Source of the DNA: Phoenix dactylifera
Lineage: Eukaryota; Streptophyta; Magnoliopsida; Arecales; Arecaceae
Assembly: GCF_009389715.1 (NCBI RefSeq)
Contig: NC_052399.1
Span: 2,868,938-2,932,937 of the forward strand
Reading direction: 5' to 3'
DNA: 64,000 nt
Part shown: positions 43,701-56,470 of the stretch, piece after piece
Layout: each line of letters opens with the position of its first letter
How positions within the stretch are numbered: position 1 is the first letter of the stretch
The notes under the pieces: generated by a model
What the model saw: only the letters and a program-made list of their open reading frames with translations
Database searches by the model: none
What the model was told of the DNA's origin: nothing
Position numbers and translations under genes: made by a program

Positions 43701-46700
43701 GTGCTTTGCCAACAGATTAGTGCTTTTTTTTAATGCCTGATTAAGGTTTGCTCAGCTTGAGCAACATCTCCGTTTGGAACAACACTGATCTTTAGATACA
43801 TATTAACATATATCTGGTCTGATCCTAGGTCATGTTTTCATGTTACAGCAGGAGGGTATTATTTCTGTTACCCAGCATTCTAATATTTTAGTCTTGTTAT
43901 TTAAGATAATACATATCAACCCCATTTTGGCTAGGTATCAGTCTGCATGACATAACATTGTGTCTACTATTGGACCATATGGACACAAGAACATCATATA
44001 TGCCAAATGCTGGTGCACACTAGACAAAATATGTGGCTTTCAATGTTACAATAGTGGCACAAAAGGGTACACATAAGAACCCAAATCTAAACCGGAACTT
44101 TTTTTTTAAATGCTTTGAAGTGGCTAATAGACCAACTTCTGAACATTTAAACAAGAAGTTTAAATCAAATAGGCATGCAAGCTGTTGTTGATGGACATAA
44201 AATATAACATAGGTAATATATTATTAAAATAATTCTGATAAGCATTATTTGTACAAGAAAGTTCAAAACAACAGCATGGAGCTCAGATTTTAAACTGAAA
44301 ATTTCAGGACTCTATACATTGGCTTTGAGACTAAGGTGCCGACTAAGGGGTAGTATAGGCATGCATAGTTGATGCAGCCAAAGTACAAGGTCATGCATTT
44401 TTGGCAAGAAGAGGAAGATCTTGTGAAAGAGGCATACGTTTGACTAGCAAGTTCAATGCACTTAAAGGAAAAATTGGTAAAGGCCTAAAGCAGTGGCCCA
44501 CCAACAAAGTACTTTTCATGCAGGTACATCAAATAGCTATCAACATGAACTCATGTAGGTATTAGATCTTTCATTTTTACCCAACTCAATGATAATTTTA
44601 CATCTTTTAGATTATTCTTGCATCTCCGACAATACCACTGACTCAACTATTTAATCATATAAATAGACATAGGGAGTTAGTGCATATTTTAGTGAGAGTG
44701 CACTCCAACCAACTTGCCTTACAGCAGAACACATTCCTCATCGAAAGTAAATAAATATATGATTTTGGAGAATATTTTTTTGGAAGCCAAAGGGATTGTC
44801 ATTGCAAAAATCTTTAAACTTTTAAGTTAATTTTCTGCATATTTAGGGCCTGTTTGGTACTATTTTTTCCCCATTTTTTTAATAGAAATGCGGAATCCAA
44901 TGCAGAAAACATATTTGGTTACCTTGTTTCTATTTCTGTTTTTCTTAAACAACTTCCATTATTTCCGAAAAAAAGTGAAATGAAAAATTTTCACTTCCAG
45001 TTTTTTTAAAAAGTGAGTTTTCACTCTTCTCCTCCCAACCCCTCTTCTTCCGCCCAATCTCGCCTTCAACCCTGTCACCCCCGCCTAACCATACCGGCTC
45101 CTTGGGTCTCGCCGGCTATCTCTCCTCTCGATGCTGAGCTATCCCTCATCTCCAGCCATGTTGCAGGCCCTATTCCACTTCCTTTTCCTCTATCGCTCCC
45201 TCGACTGCCTCTCCACTCAATATTGGGCTCTCTCTTGTCCTCGACCACGTTGCTGGCCCCATCCCCCCCTCCCTCTCCCTAGTCACTGGCCCTCATTGTA
45301 AAAAAAAAAAGAGCGAACCAAACATGTTTTATGCTGTCAGAAATCTGAAAAAAATAAAATTCCTGTTTCTAGATTTTTTTTAAAAACAGAAAAGTGACAA
45401 CGATGCCAAACACAGCCTTAGTTTAGTTTGCTCTATTTCCAATTTAATAGGAATTTAGGTTAACCTCCAAGAGTTCTAGGGGTTCTTTTTGTTCAAAACT
45501 TCAAATTATATGTTACTTGATTAATGGTTGAGATTAGTTTAGTATTTGGTCAGTGATTCAAATCTTGAGGATTAGGAGTTCAGGACAATATCTATGGCCG
45601 GCAACTATCCTCACTGTGTGAGAGGCATGCTTCAATGTGTGTTGGTACAGGTATTCAGGGTTGATACACCTTTATATGGAGATGTTATGCCTTAGAACTA
45701 GCAATTCAGGCATGGTTTCCCAATATTGGTGTATACCATCCCAATGATACTAGCTCAGGGTCAGCATGGTCTGTACTGGCTGTTGCAGGACCTGTTCACA
45801 GGAGATTTTAATCCTTGCATCTGGTTGATATGTGCCAGATTTAAAGTAACAGATGCAGTGTTGACTACACAAATGGGCTGAACTATGATTAAATGATTGT
45901 CTTTTTTTGAGTTAACTTGCACTTTTCTAAATAAATTTATTAATGAATATTTGAAAAATAAAAGTTCTCATTTGCATTACATTTTAAGAACGATCAACTT
46001 ATGCATTTTATTATTTATGCTCAATCAGAGCAATCCTTACTTGCATGTTCAACTTGTTTACTAATTCTTATTTTCTTTCATCCTATTCAGTTGTTCAGAA
46101 TCTACCAGGTTATTGGTAGATGCTTTTAATTTAGAAAGACAGCTTTCCTGATGCCATATTTATATTTTGGGGTAGAGAGAGAAAGCAAAGGCCTTCTGGA
46201 CAGGGCCTTATGACCGGCCCTTGCTGGCCAACAATGTTGCCTATCTAAAGTCTTAACCAATCCTTTTTCTAGGGCTTCAAGTCTGCTTAGCGTCCTGTTT
46301 CAGATTGTGTTTATTTCAGAATAATTTAAAGTATGTTAAGGGGTTTTCAATCATTTGTATGATGTGTTTTAGGTGTCCAGTTAATGGTTCCTTTCTTTCC
46401 TATTAAGGGGTCATCAGCCAATGTAAAAGTAGAGATTTTTTATACTGGTAAAAGGCTTCTATAGTTGCCACTGAGGTGGTAGCTCAGCGGAACGGGGCCT
46501 TACTTCCAACCAAGTGGTTCCGAGTTCGAAACGCGTGGGCGTCGATTAAATTGAGGAGATCGGATGCTCCCTGCTCGGACACGGGGTTTGGAAGGGCTAC
46601 TGGTCCGCAGGTAGCCTCGGTGGTGCCAGGTGTGACGTACTCACACGGAGGATTCGTGCCGGAGCCTAGAGAAGTCACCGAGCCGGCTAATGGATGGGAA

Positions 46701-49700
46701 GGGTATGAGTAAAACCGGCCAGGGTGCCCAACATACAGTCATTTCTATCCGCATCGAACATTCTCCTGGTGGGGTGGGGGCCCAATGGGGGCTGCTACGC
46801 GGGGGGGTGGGCTTGTCCCTTCCTTCCCCCTTCCCCTTTTTTCAAAGCAAAAAAAAAAAAAAGGCTTCTATAGTTGAAGTCATTCCAAGTAAATCAAGAA
46901 GTGTTAAACCAGTTGGGGAACCACAGTAGAATATATCTACAAGTAAGGAAGCAAAAGACCAAAGTTCTTTTCCTGGTCACATTACAGAAAGGCTTTATAG
47001 CTTAAGTGATTTTCCTGCATATGCTGAACAAGGTATGCTTATAAGTTATAGAAAGCTGCATATCCGATGAAACAGTTACTTGCTATGCTAACTAGATGGT
47101 GGAAAGGACTATTGGGGAGCTCATAAAAAATGCGATCGCTTGGTTATGTTCCTGGCAATCTGGGGTCTTGGTAGGGGCAAACTGAGGATAGACCTAACTT
47201 TTGACATTTTTTTTAACACTAAGTGGCTGCCCCATGGCTCAGACTTGTGCTATTGCACTTGTCAGCCCAAGACTTTATCATTGCACCAAGCAATGGACTC
47301 TTGGGAGCTCATAGAAATTAAATTCCTAAATCAATCAAGTTAGTGAATTCAAATTTGAATTTTATGGTAAGTTGACCGCTAGGAAAATAAGAATGAGAGT
47401 TTCCAACACAAAGGGTCAACAAAGTTGAAAAATTGGATCCTTGTCTTGCAAATATTTTTGATTATGAGTTCACCAAGGAATTTCAAGAATATAATCATAT
47501 GGCATCATGCTTCTACATGACAAATTGCATTAATGTGCTGTGAATTCAAAACCTCTATTAAACAAGGTTAATAAGATTTAGGAGCTGTGGATCGCCAGGA
47601 TTGAATCACCAAATTCCAAAAGCTGTGCTCACTTCTGGATAGAAATTTATTTGTGCCTAATTTGAAGTGTTCTGATCGGGGTAGGATTAGTGAATGATTG
47701 AGCCTATTAGAAGGCTCTTATTCGGGGCTGCTCGAAAAAGGGGCCGAGTAGCTTGTATGACAAAAGTTATTTAAGGAAAAAGATAAACAGGTTGCTGGCT
47801 GCTTTCTTCTTCTCTACTTATTCCCCTTTTTCATCTTATTGTTTCCACACCATTTCTCTTCTTCTTCTTTTTTTCACTCTTTTCGCTCATATTATACTCC
47901 ACCTTAATATTTTGTCTGTTGTTATATCCTTGCTATCGGGCATCAAATTGTTGACAGCTCTTAGATCTATTTGGTTCTGAAAACTGATTTGCTTCTAATC
48001 TTGAGGGATTACAATTCTGCTATGAATGTTGATACAAGGAACCTAAAAACAGTGAATAGAAATCAGATCAGTTGCATTTATTTGTTCTTCGTGTAGCGGC
48101 CTTTTGGCAATTATGTGGTTACAACAAAGTTGGGACAAGTGCTTGAAGCTGCTAAGGCAGCTTAATCCTTTGATATAACTTATCATATTTCTTTGAATGT
48201 ACATTGGCGTACAGATTGTACAGTTAACCGCATCTGGAGATTTTGAGGAGGCCTTGGCTTTGTGTAAGCTTCTACCTCCTGAGGATTCAACCCTTCGATC
48301 TGCAAAAGAAAGCTCAATACACATGAGGTAATAATTTGCCTCTGCTCTTTATGACAAGGTCTATTAGAATTTATTTGTAGTGCCTACTTTTTCTTTAACA
48401 AAATGATAACGTGTTACTGAGTCAATATACAACATTTGAGATATTGTACATTGGATTTTTCTTAGAAGCATCTGTAATTATATAAAAAAGCTAGTAAGCT
48501 ATAAGACAGTTGTATATCTTGATATTTTAATTATCATGGACTAGAGTTGTGAGAGAAGAAAAATGGTGATGCTAGAGTCGCAGAGGTGGCATAAACCTGA
48601 TAATATTGGCTTTGGTGAGCAAACTCTTCTTGCTTATGCAGTTCCAAGACATAAAGGAGACTTGAGAAACAAGCATGTTAATGAGCACAATTCTAAGGCC
48701 AGAAGCATATTACTTTGATTTGAGAAATGTTCTACAACGCACTAAACCAATGAGAAACCTTTGTTTCATGTTTTATTCTAAATTAAATTGAGAGGACGAT
48801 GACTCTAAGTTATAAATTCCTGTTTGCTTCCATATAACCTTTCTTCGAGAGAGAGTCAACATTCCAGTACTTCCCTTGGAACATGTCCATCAAACCTAAG
48901 ATGTCATAGACATTTCCTTGTATTTGGTTTTCTGCAAGACTATTGCTTTTATAACTGCTCTTCATCTTGATAAGTCTTCTCATCAAGGTCCATGCCAATC
49001 GTCATACTATTCAGCTTGTAACACCTCCTCAACATGATGGTTGTATGCTTGAGCTCGTAAATGAAATAAAAGGAAAAGAAAATACTTTGACTACAGATCA
49101 GATTTGTTTATCTTTATATGTATATACACAATGTGTATGATTTCTTTTATAGTGGTGATGTCAGAGGATGTATTATGGTAATATATACCACTTCTGTCTT
49201 GCTGCCTTGTTCATTCAACTTTTAATATTGGCATATTTAATTAATCATGAGCTCATTATGTTCTGTTAATATAGGATTTGTTACATCTGTAGGAATAGCC
49301 AAGGTTTATATTCCTAGTATGTAATTCATGAGGTTTTCTATCATTTGACATCTATCAAAAAAAGGTTCTTTCTTATTGTTTGTTTATGTCTGTTACATGA
49401 CTATTGCTTTTATAACTGCTCTTCATTTTGATAAGTCTTCTCATCAAGGTCCACGCCAATCCTCATGCTATTCAGCTTGTAACACCTCCTCAACATGATG
49501 GTTGTATGCTTGGGCTCATAAATGAAATAAAAGGAAAAGAAAATACTTTGACTACAGATCAGATTTGTTTATCTTCATATGTATATACACAATGTGTATG
49601 ATTTCTTCTATAGTGATGATGTTAGAGGATGTATTATGGTAATATATACCACTTCTGTCTTGCTGCTTTGTTCATTCAACTTTTAATATTGGCATATTTA

Positions 49701-52700
49701 ATTAATCATGAGTTCATTATGTTCTGTTAATATAGGATTTGTTACATCTGTAGGAATAGCCAAGGTTTATATTCCTAGTACATAATTCATGAGGTTTTCT
49801 ATCATTTGATATCAATCAAGAAAAGGTTCTTTCTTATTGTTTGTTTATGTCTGTTACAGATACGGGCATTATCTATTTGATAATGGGAGCTATGAAGAAT
49901 CAATGGAGCAGTTTTTAGCTTCACAGGTGGATGTTACCTATGTGCTGTCTTTATACCCATCTGTAGTTCTCCCTAAGGTGCTTACTATAGCTGAACCTGA
50001 GAAGTTACCAGATTTGAACGATGAATCACATCTCTCAAGGGTTTCATCTGATGCCTCAGATGAAATAGAATCATCATCACTATCACAACTCCAGGAATCT
50101 GATGATAAATCAATGCTTGAGATCAAGAAATTGAGTCACAATGCTCTTATGGCCCTTGTAAAGTACTTGCAGAAGAGAAGATATGGTATCATTGAAAGGG
50201 CTACTGCCGAGGTAACAGAGGAGGTTGTCTCAGATGCTGTGCAGGACAGTATAACATCTGAGCCATATCGGTTAAAGAGCTCAACCAAGGTAGGGCACTT
50301 ATTTTCTATGACTAGTTGAAATTACTTGCTACCTATATAGAGTAGGCGTGGCAAATTATGAAGGATGTCAGTTTTCAGTTCCTGTTACAAAGTCTAGTGT
50401 TAGATATGATCCTAATATGTCTAAAAACTGGGTTTGCATATACAAAATTACATGAATAGATGTGCATTCTTCTGTCTGGTTGCACCATGCACTGTTTAAC
50501 TTTCCATGCTATGACACAGGTCTATGACACTATATATATACCTCTATATATGTTTGTAGACCAATAGTTTTTATCATGAGAGAAATGTCTCTTTGCCAAT
50601 CCCCAACTATCCACCCATTTGACAGCTATAGCGCAATTTACCCCATATACCAAGTGTTACTGGTCCTCAGGTCTTGTCCAGATATTCGATGTGGGCTTTG
50701 TAAATCTGTCTTTGCCAAACTATTCCTGTGAAGGGACATATCTGAGGCCACTGCAAGAAATTTGTGTCATGATTATCAGAACATGTTAGAACTATATTTT
50801 ACTATGGAAAGGATGATATTTGGTTCTGGTTGGTTGTCCAGGGGAATTGACATGAGCATTTTCTAAGAGATTGGAGCCCCCCCGTATTACATATGTCTTA
50901 CAGGATGAAGCAGTTATCTCCTGGAAGTTACTTAAGGGATAAACTTTAAATATCTAATGATCATAGTGTACCACTGCATTGTTAAGAGCCATATCTCTTT
51001 GAAGATGGATATTTTTTTTTGTTGGTTAACAAATATAAGGTATTATAATATAACTGTAATGTTTAATTCCTCAGAAATCTAACAAGGGTTTATTCTGTTC
51101 TCTTAGAAACGTGGTCACACCCATATCAGTTCTGTTGCCAGAGAGATGGCGACTATGCTAGACACTGCACTTCTTCAAGCTCTGCTTCTTACTGGACAGT
51201 CAGCAGGGGCATTAGAGTTATTGAAGGGCCCCAACTATTGTGATTTAAAGATAGGCGAAGAGTTTCTAAAGGAAAGAAATCAGTATACAGCGTTGTTGGA
51301 ACTTTACAAGAGCAATGAGAAGCACCGTGAAGCTCTCGGACTTCTCAATCAACTAGTTGAGGAATCAAACTCTGGCCTTCCAAATTCAGAGCCCACTCCG
51401 AAGTTCAGGCCAGATATGATTGTTGATTATCTGAAGGTATGGTCGCCCATCTAGTACTATCTTTTGGAATGTCAATGCATGGTTAAATTTTACGCTAGCC
51501 TGACCAATCAAAGGAAGTGCCTATGCTTTTTGACCATACTATGTTCACTTTGATTTCCTTTGACTTCCATCTTTAGATGCCCATGGAGTGTCAAGTAGAT
51601 AACTAGAGCTGCAAAAGGGCAGCACTAGTTGCATGCCAGGGTCTAATTTCTCACTGTTATAATTAGGAAATACAGGAACTAAAAATTAAGAACAAATGTA
51701 TGCATTTTTAGTGTAGGCAACATTTAGCTAAATCATAGCTTTCAATAGTTTCCAAACTAGTAGCAGATGAAGCTAAGCATGTAAACTAACCTTATATGTT
51801 TAGTTACTTTAAGCATCGTGTCTGCTTCTTTTGTGTAGTGACTGGTGATTCTGATATTTCAATAAAGTAGATGTACTCTTGGAATGATTGCACTTCCATA
51901 ATTGCCATTCCTTTTTTTATTTTTACGATGTTTCCTATGCATCAATGTTGTTATTGCTTAGATTAATAAAACTATTGCTCAAGGATTTGTAAAGTTCGAT
52001 GTATCCTTCCATGAATTAGCCAGAATTTAACATTGTTAAGATTCAAGTTTATTGCAGCATCAGTTAATAATTTCTCGGAGTATATTGTATGACTTAAGTT
52101 GAAATATCAGGTTTAAATTGTGATCGTTGTTGTACTTTGCTTTGTGATCAGTTAATTGTAGATAGGATGCCCAACATTCATAAAAGAACCCTTTTAGAAG
52201 AATTTGGAGTTCATAAATGTTATTCCCAGCATGTTTTCTTGTTTAACTTTCTGCACAATTGAATGTGATGTCTTTGAGTTATAGTATTGTGATTTGTGAA
52301 CTTTGAAACAACTCTAATCATAATGTGTCATGTGTTCCTAGCCTCTTGTGGCGTATGTTTCTCTCCTTTTGGTATGACTTTTTCTAAGATTATTTTTGCA
52401 GCCACTCTGTAGGAGCGATCCTATGCTTGTTTTAGAATTCTCTATGCTTGTCCTTGAAAGCTGCCCAACAGAAACTATTGAGCTCTTTCTGTCTGGAAAT
52501 ATTCCAGCAGACTTGATAAATTCATACTTGAAACAGCATGCTCCAAACATGCAGTCTACATATTTAGAGCTTATGCTTTCAATGAGTGAAAATGGAATCA
52601 ACACAGATTTGCAAAACGAACTGGTATTTATTTTCTTCCCTCCCATATTTATTATGCAGTGTATATTTATCTGAGCCATATGAGAGTTCCATTATTCATT

Positions 52701-55471
52701 AATACTTTTCTTGGTAGGTGCAAATCTACCTTTCAGAAGTACTAGATTGGTACAAGGATCTGAAGGAACAAGAGAATTGGGATGAGAAAACTTACTCCTC
52801 GACTCGTAGGAAGTTGTTGACTGCTTTGGAAAGTATTTCAGGTCATAATGCAGAGGCTCTGTTAAAGCGTCTTCCATTAGATGGTCTCTATGAGGAGCGT
52901 GCAACATTGCTTGGGAAAATGAATCAACATCAGCTTGCCTTGTCTCTCTATGTTCATAAGGTATTGCCTTCACAAGAAGAACTTCTTTGCTACAATTTAT
53001 CATCAAAAAATGTTGGCTGATATGAGTTTTGTAGTTGGGAAAAGTATTTATGATAGAAAGGAAATTCATGCATACTATGTTAGTATCTGAATTTTTTGAT
53101 CGTGATTGAGTTTACAGTATCATGTCAGACTCTGAGATTTCTTCAATATCTTTCAAGTTTTTTCATAAACAGTGTTAATCTGAAATGAAATGCCTTCACA
53201 TAACTCTCCATTTTTGAATTATACAGCTTCATTTACCTGCACTAGCACTTGCATATTGTGATCGGGTTTATGAGTCAGGACTGCGTCAACCTTCAAGATC
53301 ATATGCTAATATCTATCTTACTCTTCTACAAATTTATCTTAACCCGCAAAGGACAGTAAGGGAATTTGAGCAAAGAACTACAAATCCAGTACCTTCCCAG
53401 AATATTGGGACTCAAAGAATTGGTTCTGCTAAAGTCAAGAGTCGTATGGCTAAAAAAATTGCTGAGATTGAGGTGGCAGATGATACTCGCATCAGCCCCA
53501 GCAGCACCGACAGTGGACGAAGTGATGGTGATGGAGATGAAATGACTGAAGGAGGAGGTCCAATAATGTTGAATGATGCACTTGATTTGTTGAGCCAGAG
53601 ATGGGACAGGATCAATGGTGCTCAGGCACTTAGACTACTACCAAGAGAGACAAAGCTCCAGGTATTGAAGGAAAAAACATGACTTGCCTTATATAGTCTT
53701 TCAGGACTGATGAATTATTGGAGCTTAGATGAAATATACCAATAAATGCATGCTTGTGGTAGCACATAGAAGTTTTTTCGAGTTATTAATTTATAGAAAT
53801 ATGTGCCAAAAGATATTATTTATTACTTGAAATTCTCATGATTATATTTGGTTAATATGTCATCCTCTGTAAACATGAAGATGTAAAGGAAAGGATGAGA
53901 TAGGACTATCAGATTTCGTTTGGCAGATAAATATATAATTGACCAATCATACAACAATAAAACTTACATTTTGCCAGGCTTTAATTACAATAATATGAAT
54001 TTTAGATCATCACTTGCATGTTTAAAAATATGAGATGCAGAAACATCAGTATGAAGTTGCTGGTACATGTAAACCTGCTAATAGCAGGTTAGCTCAAATT
54101 CATGTAAAAATGATTTGAAATCAATGGACATTTTTTTCCATTGTTTATTTTAATTGAATTTCTTAAATTTATTGTGTGTCAATATTTTGTGTACTAGAGA
54201 GGTCACCTCTCTGGCTTTGTGTATAATTTTTTTTGTTTATATATTTTGATGTTGCATTGTTATTACTAGTAACTTGTACATGGCAGCTTTTTTCTGAATT
54301 CGATATTTCATGACTGCATGCCATAAGGGTAAGCCTTGGTGCAATGGTAAGGGTGCTCCATTGTTACCTAGGGGTCACTGGTTTGAAACATAGAAACCAC
54401 CTCTCTACATATGGGGGTAAGGCTGCGTATATTTGATCCTCTACAGAGTCCACCTCATGCATTGAGCTGCCCTTTTTTTATGCCATAATCAGGAAGTTGG
54501 AGTTCAGGATTAATTTACTAAAGGCAAAAATTTGCAGTTTAATGTACATTTGTGAATTTTCTGGACATCAAAACATTTTTTGAAGAAAAAGTTTCTTGAA
54601 CTCTGCAAAGATCGTGTGAACGAAGGAAAAAAAAAATAGATTACTTCTTGAAATATCCACAAAAGTTCCATTATTTGGTTTTCTTCCATAAGTCATATTA
54701 ACAATGTAAAAAAGCTTTCACAAACCTTATGGAAAATATTTCAGTAATTTGGAGATTTGTTTTTACGCACAGGTTCAGTTTGTAGAAATTTTTATTAAAC
54801 ATTTTGTTTTGAATTGATCTTGACAGAGCTTGCTTCCATTTCTGGAACCCCTTCTAAAGAAGTCTAGTGAAGGTCGCCGAAATTATTCAGTGGTGAAGAG
54901 CTTGAGATACAGCGAAAATTTGCAGGTTTGTATCTGTACAGTGAAGCCATTTTGTTTTGAACTGATCTTGACAGATGCAGTTTTAAGTCTGATGGCAATA
55001 GCATTGTTAGCATAATCAAAATCGTGTCAAAACAAGATAGATTCTTCTAACAAGAAGAGAAAAAAGCTTTTCTATCAGTATTTTCCTTTTTCCTGAGTTA
55101 TATATTGGTTTATCTTGATATTAAAATTATGATTATATTTCTAGAAAAATTTAATCAATCGACTTTGCTGGTTTTCTGGGAATCAAATTCGTTGGTGCTG
55201 TATATGCTGGATCTTTAATTTTAATAGTGATAAATGCTCATTGTGCTCCTTACTTCTTTATTTTGTATTATAGGTAAAACAGGAGCTTTATAAGTATCGG
55301 CAAACTTCTGTGAAGATTGATGGTGATAGCACATGTTCACTTTGCCGTAAACGGATAGGGAGTAGTGTGTTTGCAGTTTATCCAAATGGCAAGACACTCG
55401 TTCATTTTGTTTGCTTTAGAGATTCTCAGAATATGAAGGCTGTGAGAGGTGCACCTAGAAAGCAATTGTAG
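40708..55471 (+). CDS. VPS39: HOPS/CORVET-type vacuolar sorting protein VPS39 (VAM6)
   Basis: Twelve exons join in phase: 40708-41143, 41822-42033, 43103-43234, 43340-43483, 48215-48327, 49860-50289, 51107-51436, 52402-52623, 52718-52960, 53227-53661, 54827-54925, 55274-55471 (about 997 aa, usual for plants). The start MVHSAYDSVELLKGCPARIEAV matches plant VPS39 (Arabidopsis EMB2754). Residues about 15-290 are the CNH domain. The middle is the alpha-solenoid/clathrin-repeat region, with an acidic Ser-rich loop (SSDASDEIESSS). Residues 953-979 hold a C-terminal zinc-binding pattern, CSLC followed by HFVC. The protein tethers late endosomal and vacuolar membranes in the HOPS complex with Rab7. 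The 4.7-kb intron 43484-48214 carries a MITE and a SINE, and intron 10 (53662-54826) carries a second SINE. None disrupts the frame. Confidence 0.93.
44846..45417. mobile_element. Tourist-like MITE in VPS39 intron 4
   Basis: A 572-bp element begins GGGCCTGTTTGGTA and ends, read on the other strand, GGCTGTGTTTGGCATC. It is flanked by TTA on both sides (44843-44845 and 45418-45420), the TWA target duplication typical of PIF/Harbinger. The centre is a C-rich, CT-rich block (45025-45290) giving a Pro/Ser-rich false open frame. There is no transposase. Confidence 0.85.
46468..46858 (+). mobile_element. tRNA-derived SINE in VPS39 intron 4
   Basis: About 390 bp are flanked by an 18-bp perfect target duplication AAAAGGCTTCTATAGTTG (46450-46467 and 46859-46876). 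The head has a pol III A box TAGCTCAGCGG (46480-46490) and a B-box relative AGTTCGAAACG (46523-46533). The 3' end is a run of A's after CCCCTTTTTTCAAAGC. It is in the same orientation as the host gene. The open frames within (46476-46929) are not genes. The family was not identified. Confidence 0.92.
48938..49859. repeat. 461-bp tandem duplication ending at the VPS39 exon 6 acceptor
   Basis: Two copies, 48938-49398 and 49399-49859, both start GACTATTGCTTTTATAACTG and run in parallel with only scattered differences. Copy 2 ends at TCTGTTACAG, the acceptor used for exon 6. Copy 1 ends TCTGTTACA followed by TG, so it carries the same polypyrimidine region without the AG. Confidence 0.95.
54327..54479 (+). 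mobile_element. Au-type SINE in VPS39 intron 10
   Basis: The body contains GCCTTGGTGCAATGGTAAGG, the B-box-like CACTGGTTTGAAAC and the GGGGTAAGGCTGCGTA motif, which are hallmarks of the Au SINE family of flowering plants. It ends in a T tract. The flanks carry a 9-bp target duplication ATGCCATAA (54318-54326 and 54480-54488). The copy has diverged from the usual consensus, and so is not recent. Confidence 0.9.
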
Positions 55472-55739
55472 TCTGTTCTTTGACTCCAAGTATGATCAAT
55501 CCCCTTTACATGCTAAGCTTTTTCAGTCATTGAGAAATCGATGATAGCAATGCGTAGTTATATTTAGCATCTTTTTTTTTTTTTTTACTTTATTGGCATC
55601 ATCAAGGTTGTTACATAGAACTGGATTAATTTGAAAAGGTTTTGATTCTGTTGTTTATTGGCAGATTATGAATCACCACAATCCTGTGTTGTAAAATACT
55701 ATGGTCTAGATTGTGTTAAAAAATGAAAAATTCCATAAA

Positions 55740-56470
55740 CAATAATAGATTCTTTCAGGGCAGATTATGATCCCAATTCGTTGGACTCTGAAACTTTCAG
55801 GGCCTTGGGTTCTAGATATGGCTTCATTTTCACTGATGATCTTGCGGAGAATGTCCTGCAAGTGATACAGGATCTTGAGCTCCATAGGGCCTCCATTGCT
55901 CGTGATTATGCTGGAGGTGTGACTAATGGGGCTCCTTCTAGCCCTTCTGTGCAACCTGGGGTGGATTAGATGTCCTTGTTCTTGGGTTATCTAGCCCGCA
56001 GTATGGCTTCTATTGTTGCTGGGTTGCTCTGCTTTGTCTGGTTTTAGTGCATGACTTTGTTTTTAACTATGGTTGGTGATAGGCGGTTCTGTTGTTCTGT
56101 TGCTTCTTTAGTTGCCATGCCGTTTGGTTTGGGTCTCATTTTGTTGATCATCCAGATTTGTTACTTGATGGTGGGCACTTAGATTCCCTCATCTTGGTTG
56201 GATTTGTTTGGGAGCTCTCTCAACTGGATGATGAACTTAATCAGAATGAACCTCCTTTTCTCTTCGCTTGCTTGTCTCTGGTGTTGCTCTTTTGTAAACC
56301 TGACACGCAGATCATCTCTTAGGAATATTCGTGGTATGGGACGGCCAACTGAACGAAGGGCAACTCAGTGATTTAGTTCTATCTACAGATTGCAAGATTT
56401 TGTCCATTCAGGATTCAAAAATAGATAATCCTTCTCCTAGCATTTTATTTCCTAGACGACAGCATTCATA
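55740..56470 (+). mobile_element. L1-type LINE fragment (ORF1 end and ORF2 start)
   Basis: A 3'-terminal ORF1-like frame (to 55969, ending VTNGAPSSPSVQPGVD) is followed by about 340 bp of T/G-rich spacer. A broken ORF2 start then follows at about 56320, reading RNIRGMGRPTERRATQ, then IQDSK in place of the endonuclease QETK/QESK-type motif (frame-shifted). The order and motifs fit a plant L1 element. Stops and shifts make it dead. It lies just downstream of VPS39. Confidence 0.65.

Noticed and set aside
45013..45282. Pro/Ser-rich open frame of 89 codons
   Set aside because: It lies wholly inside a MITE with TTA target duplication and low-complexity C-rich sequence.
46476..46929. Open frames and a tRNA-like head suggesting a tRNA gene
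   Set aside because: The A and B boxes belong to a SINE with an A tail and an 18-bp target duplication. No cloverleaf with paired acceptor stem is present.
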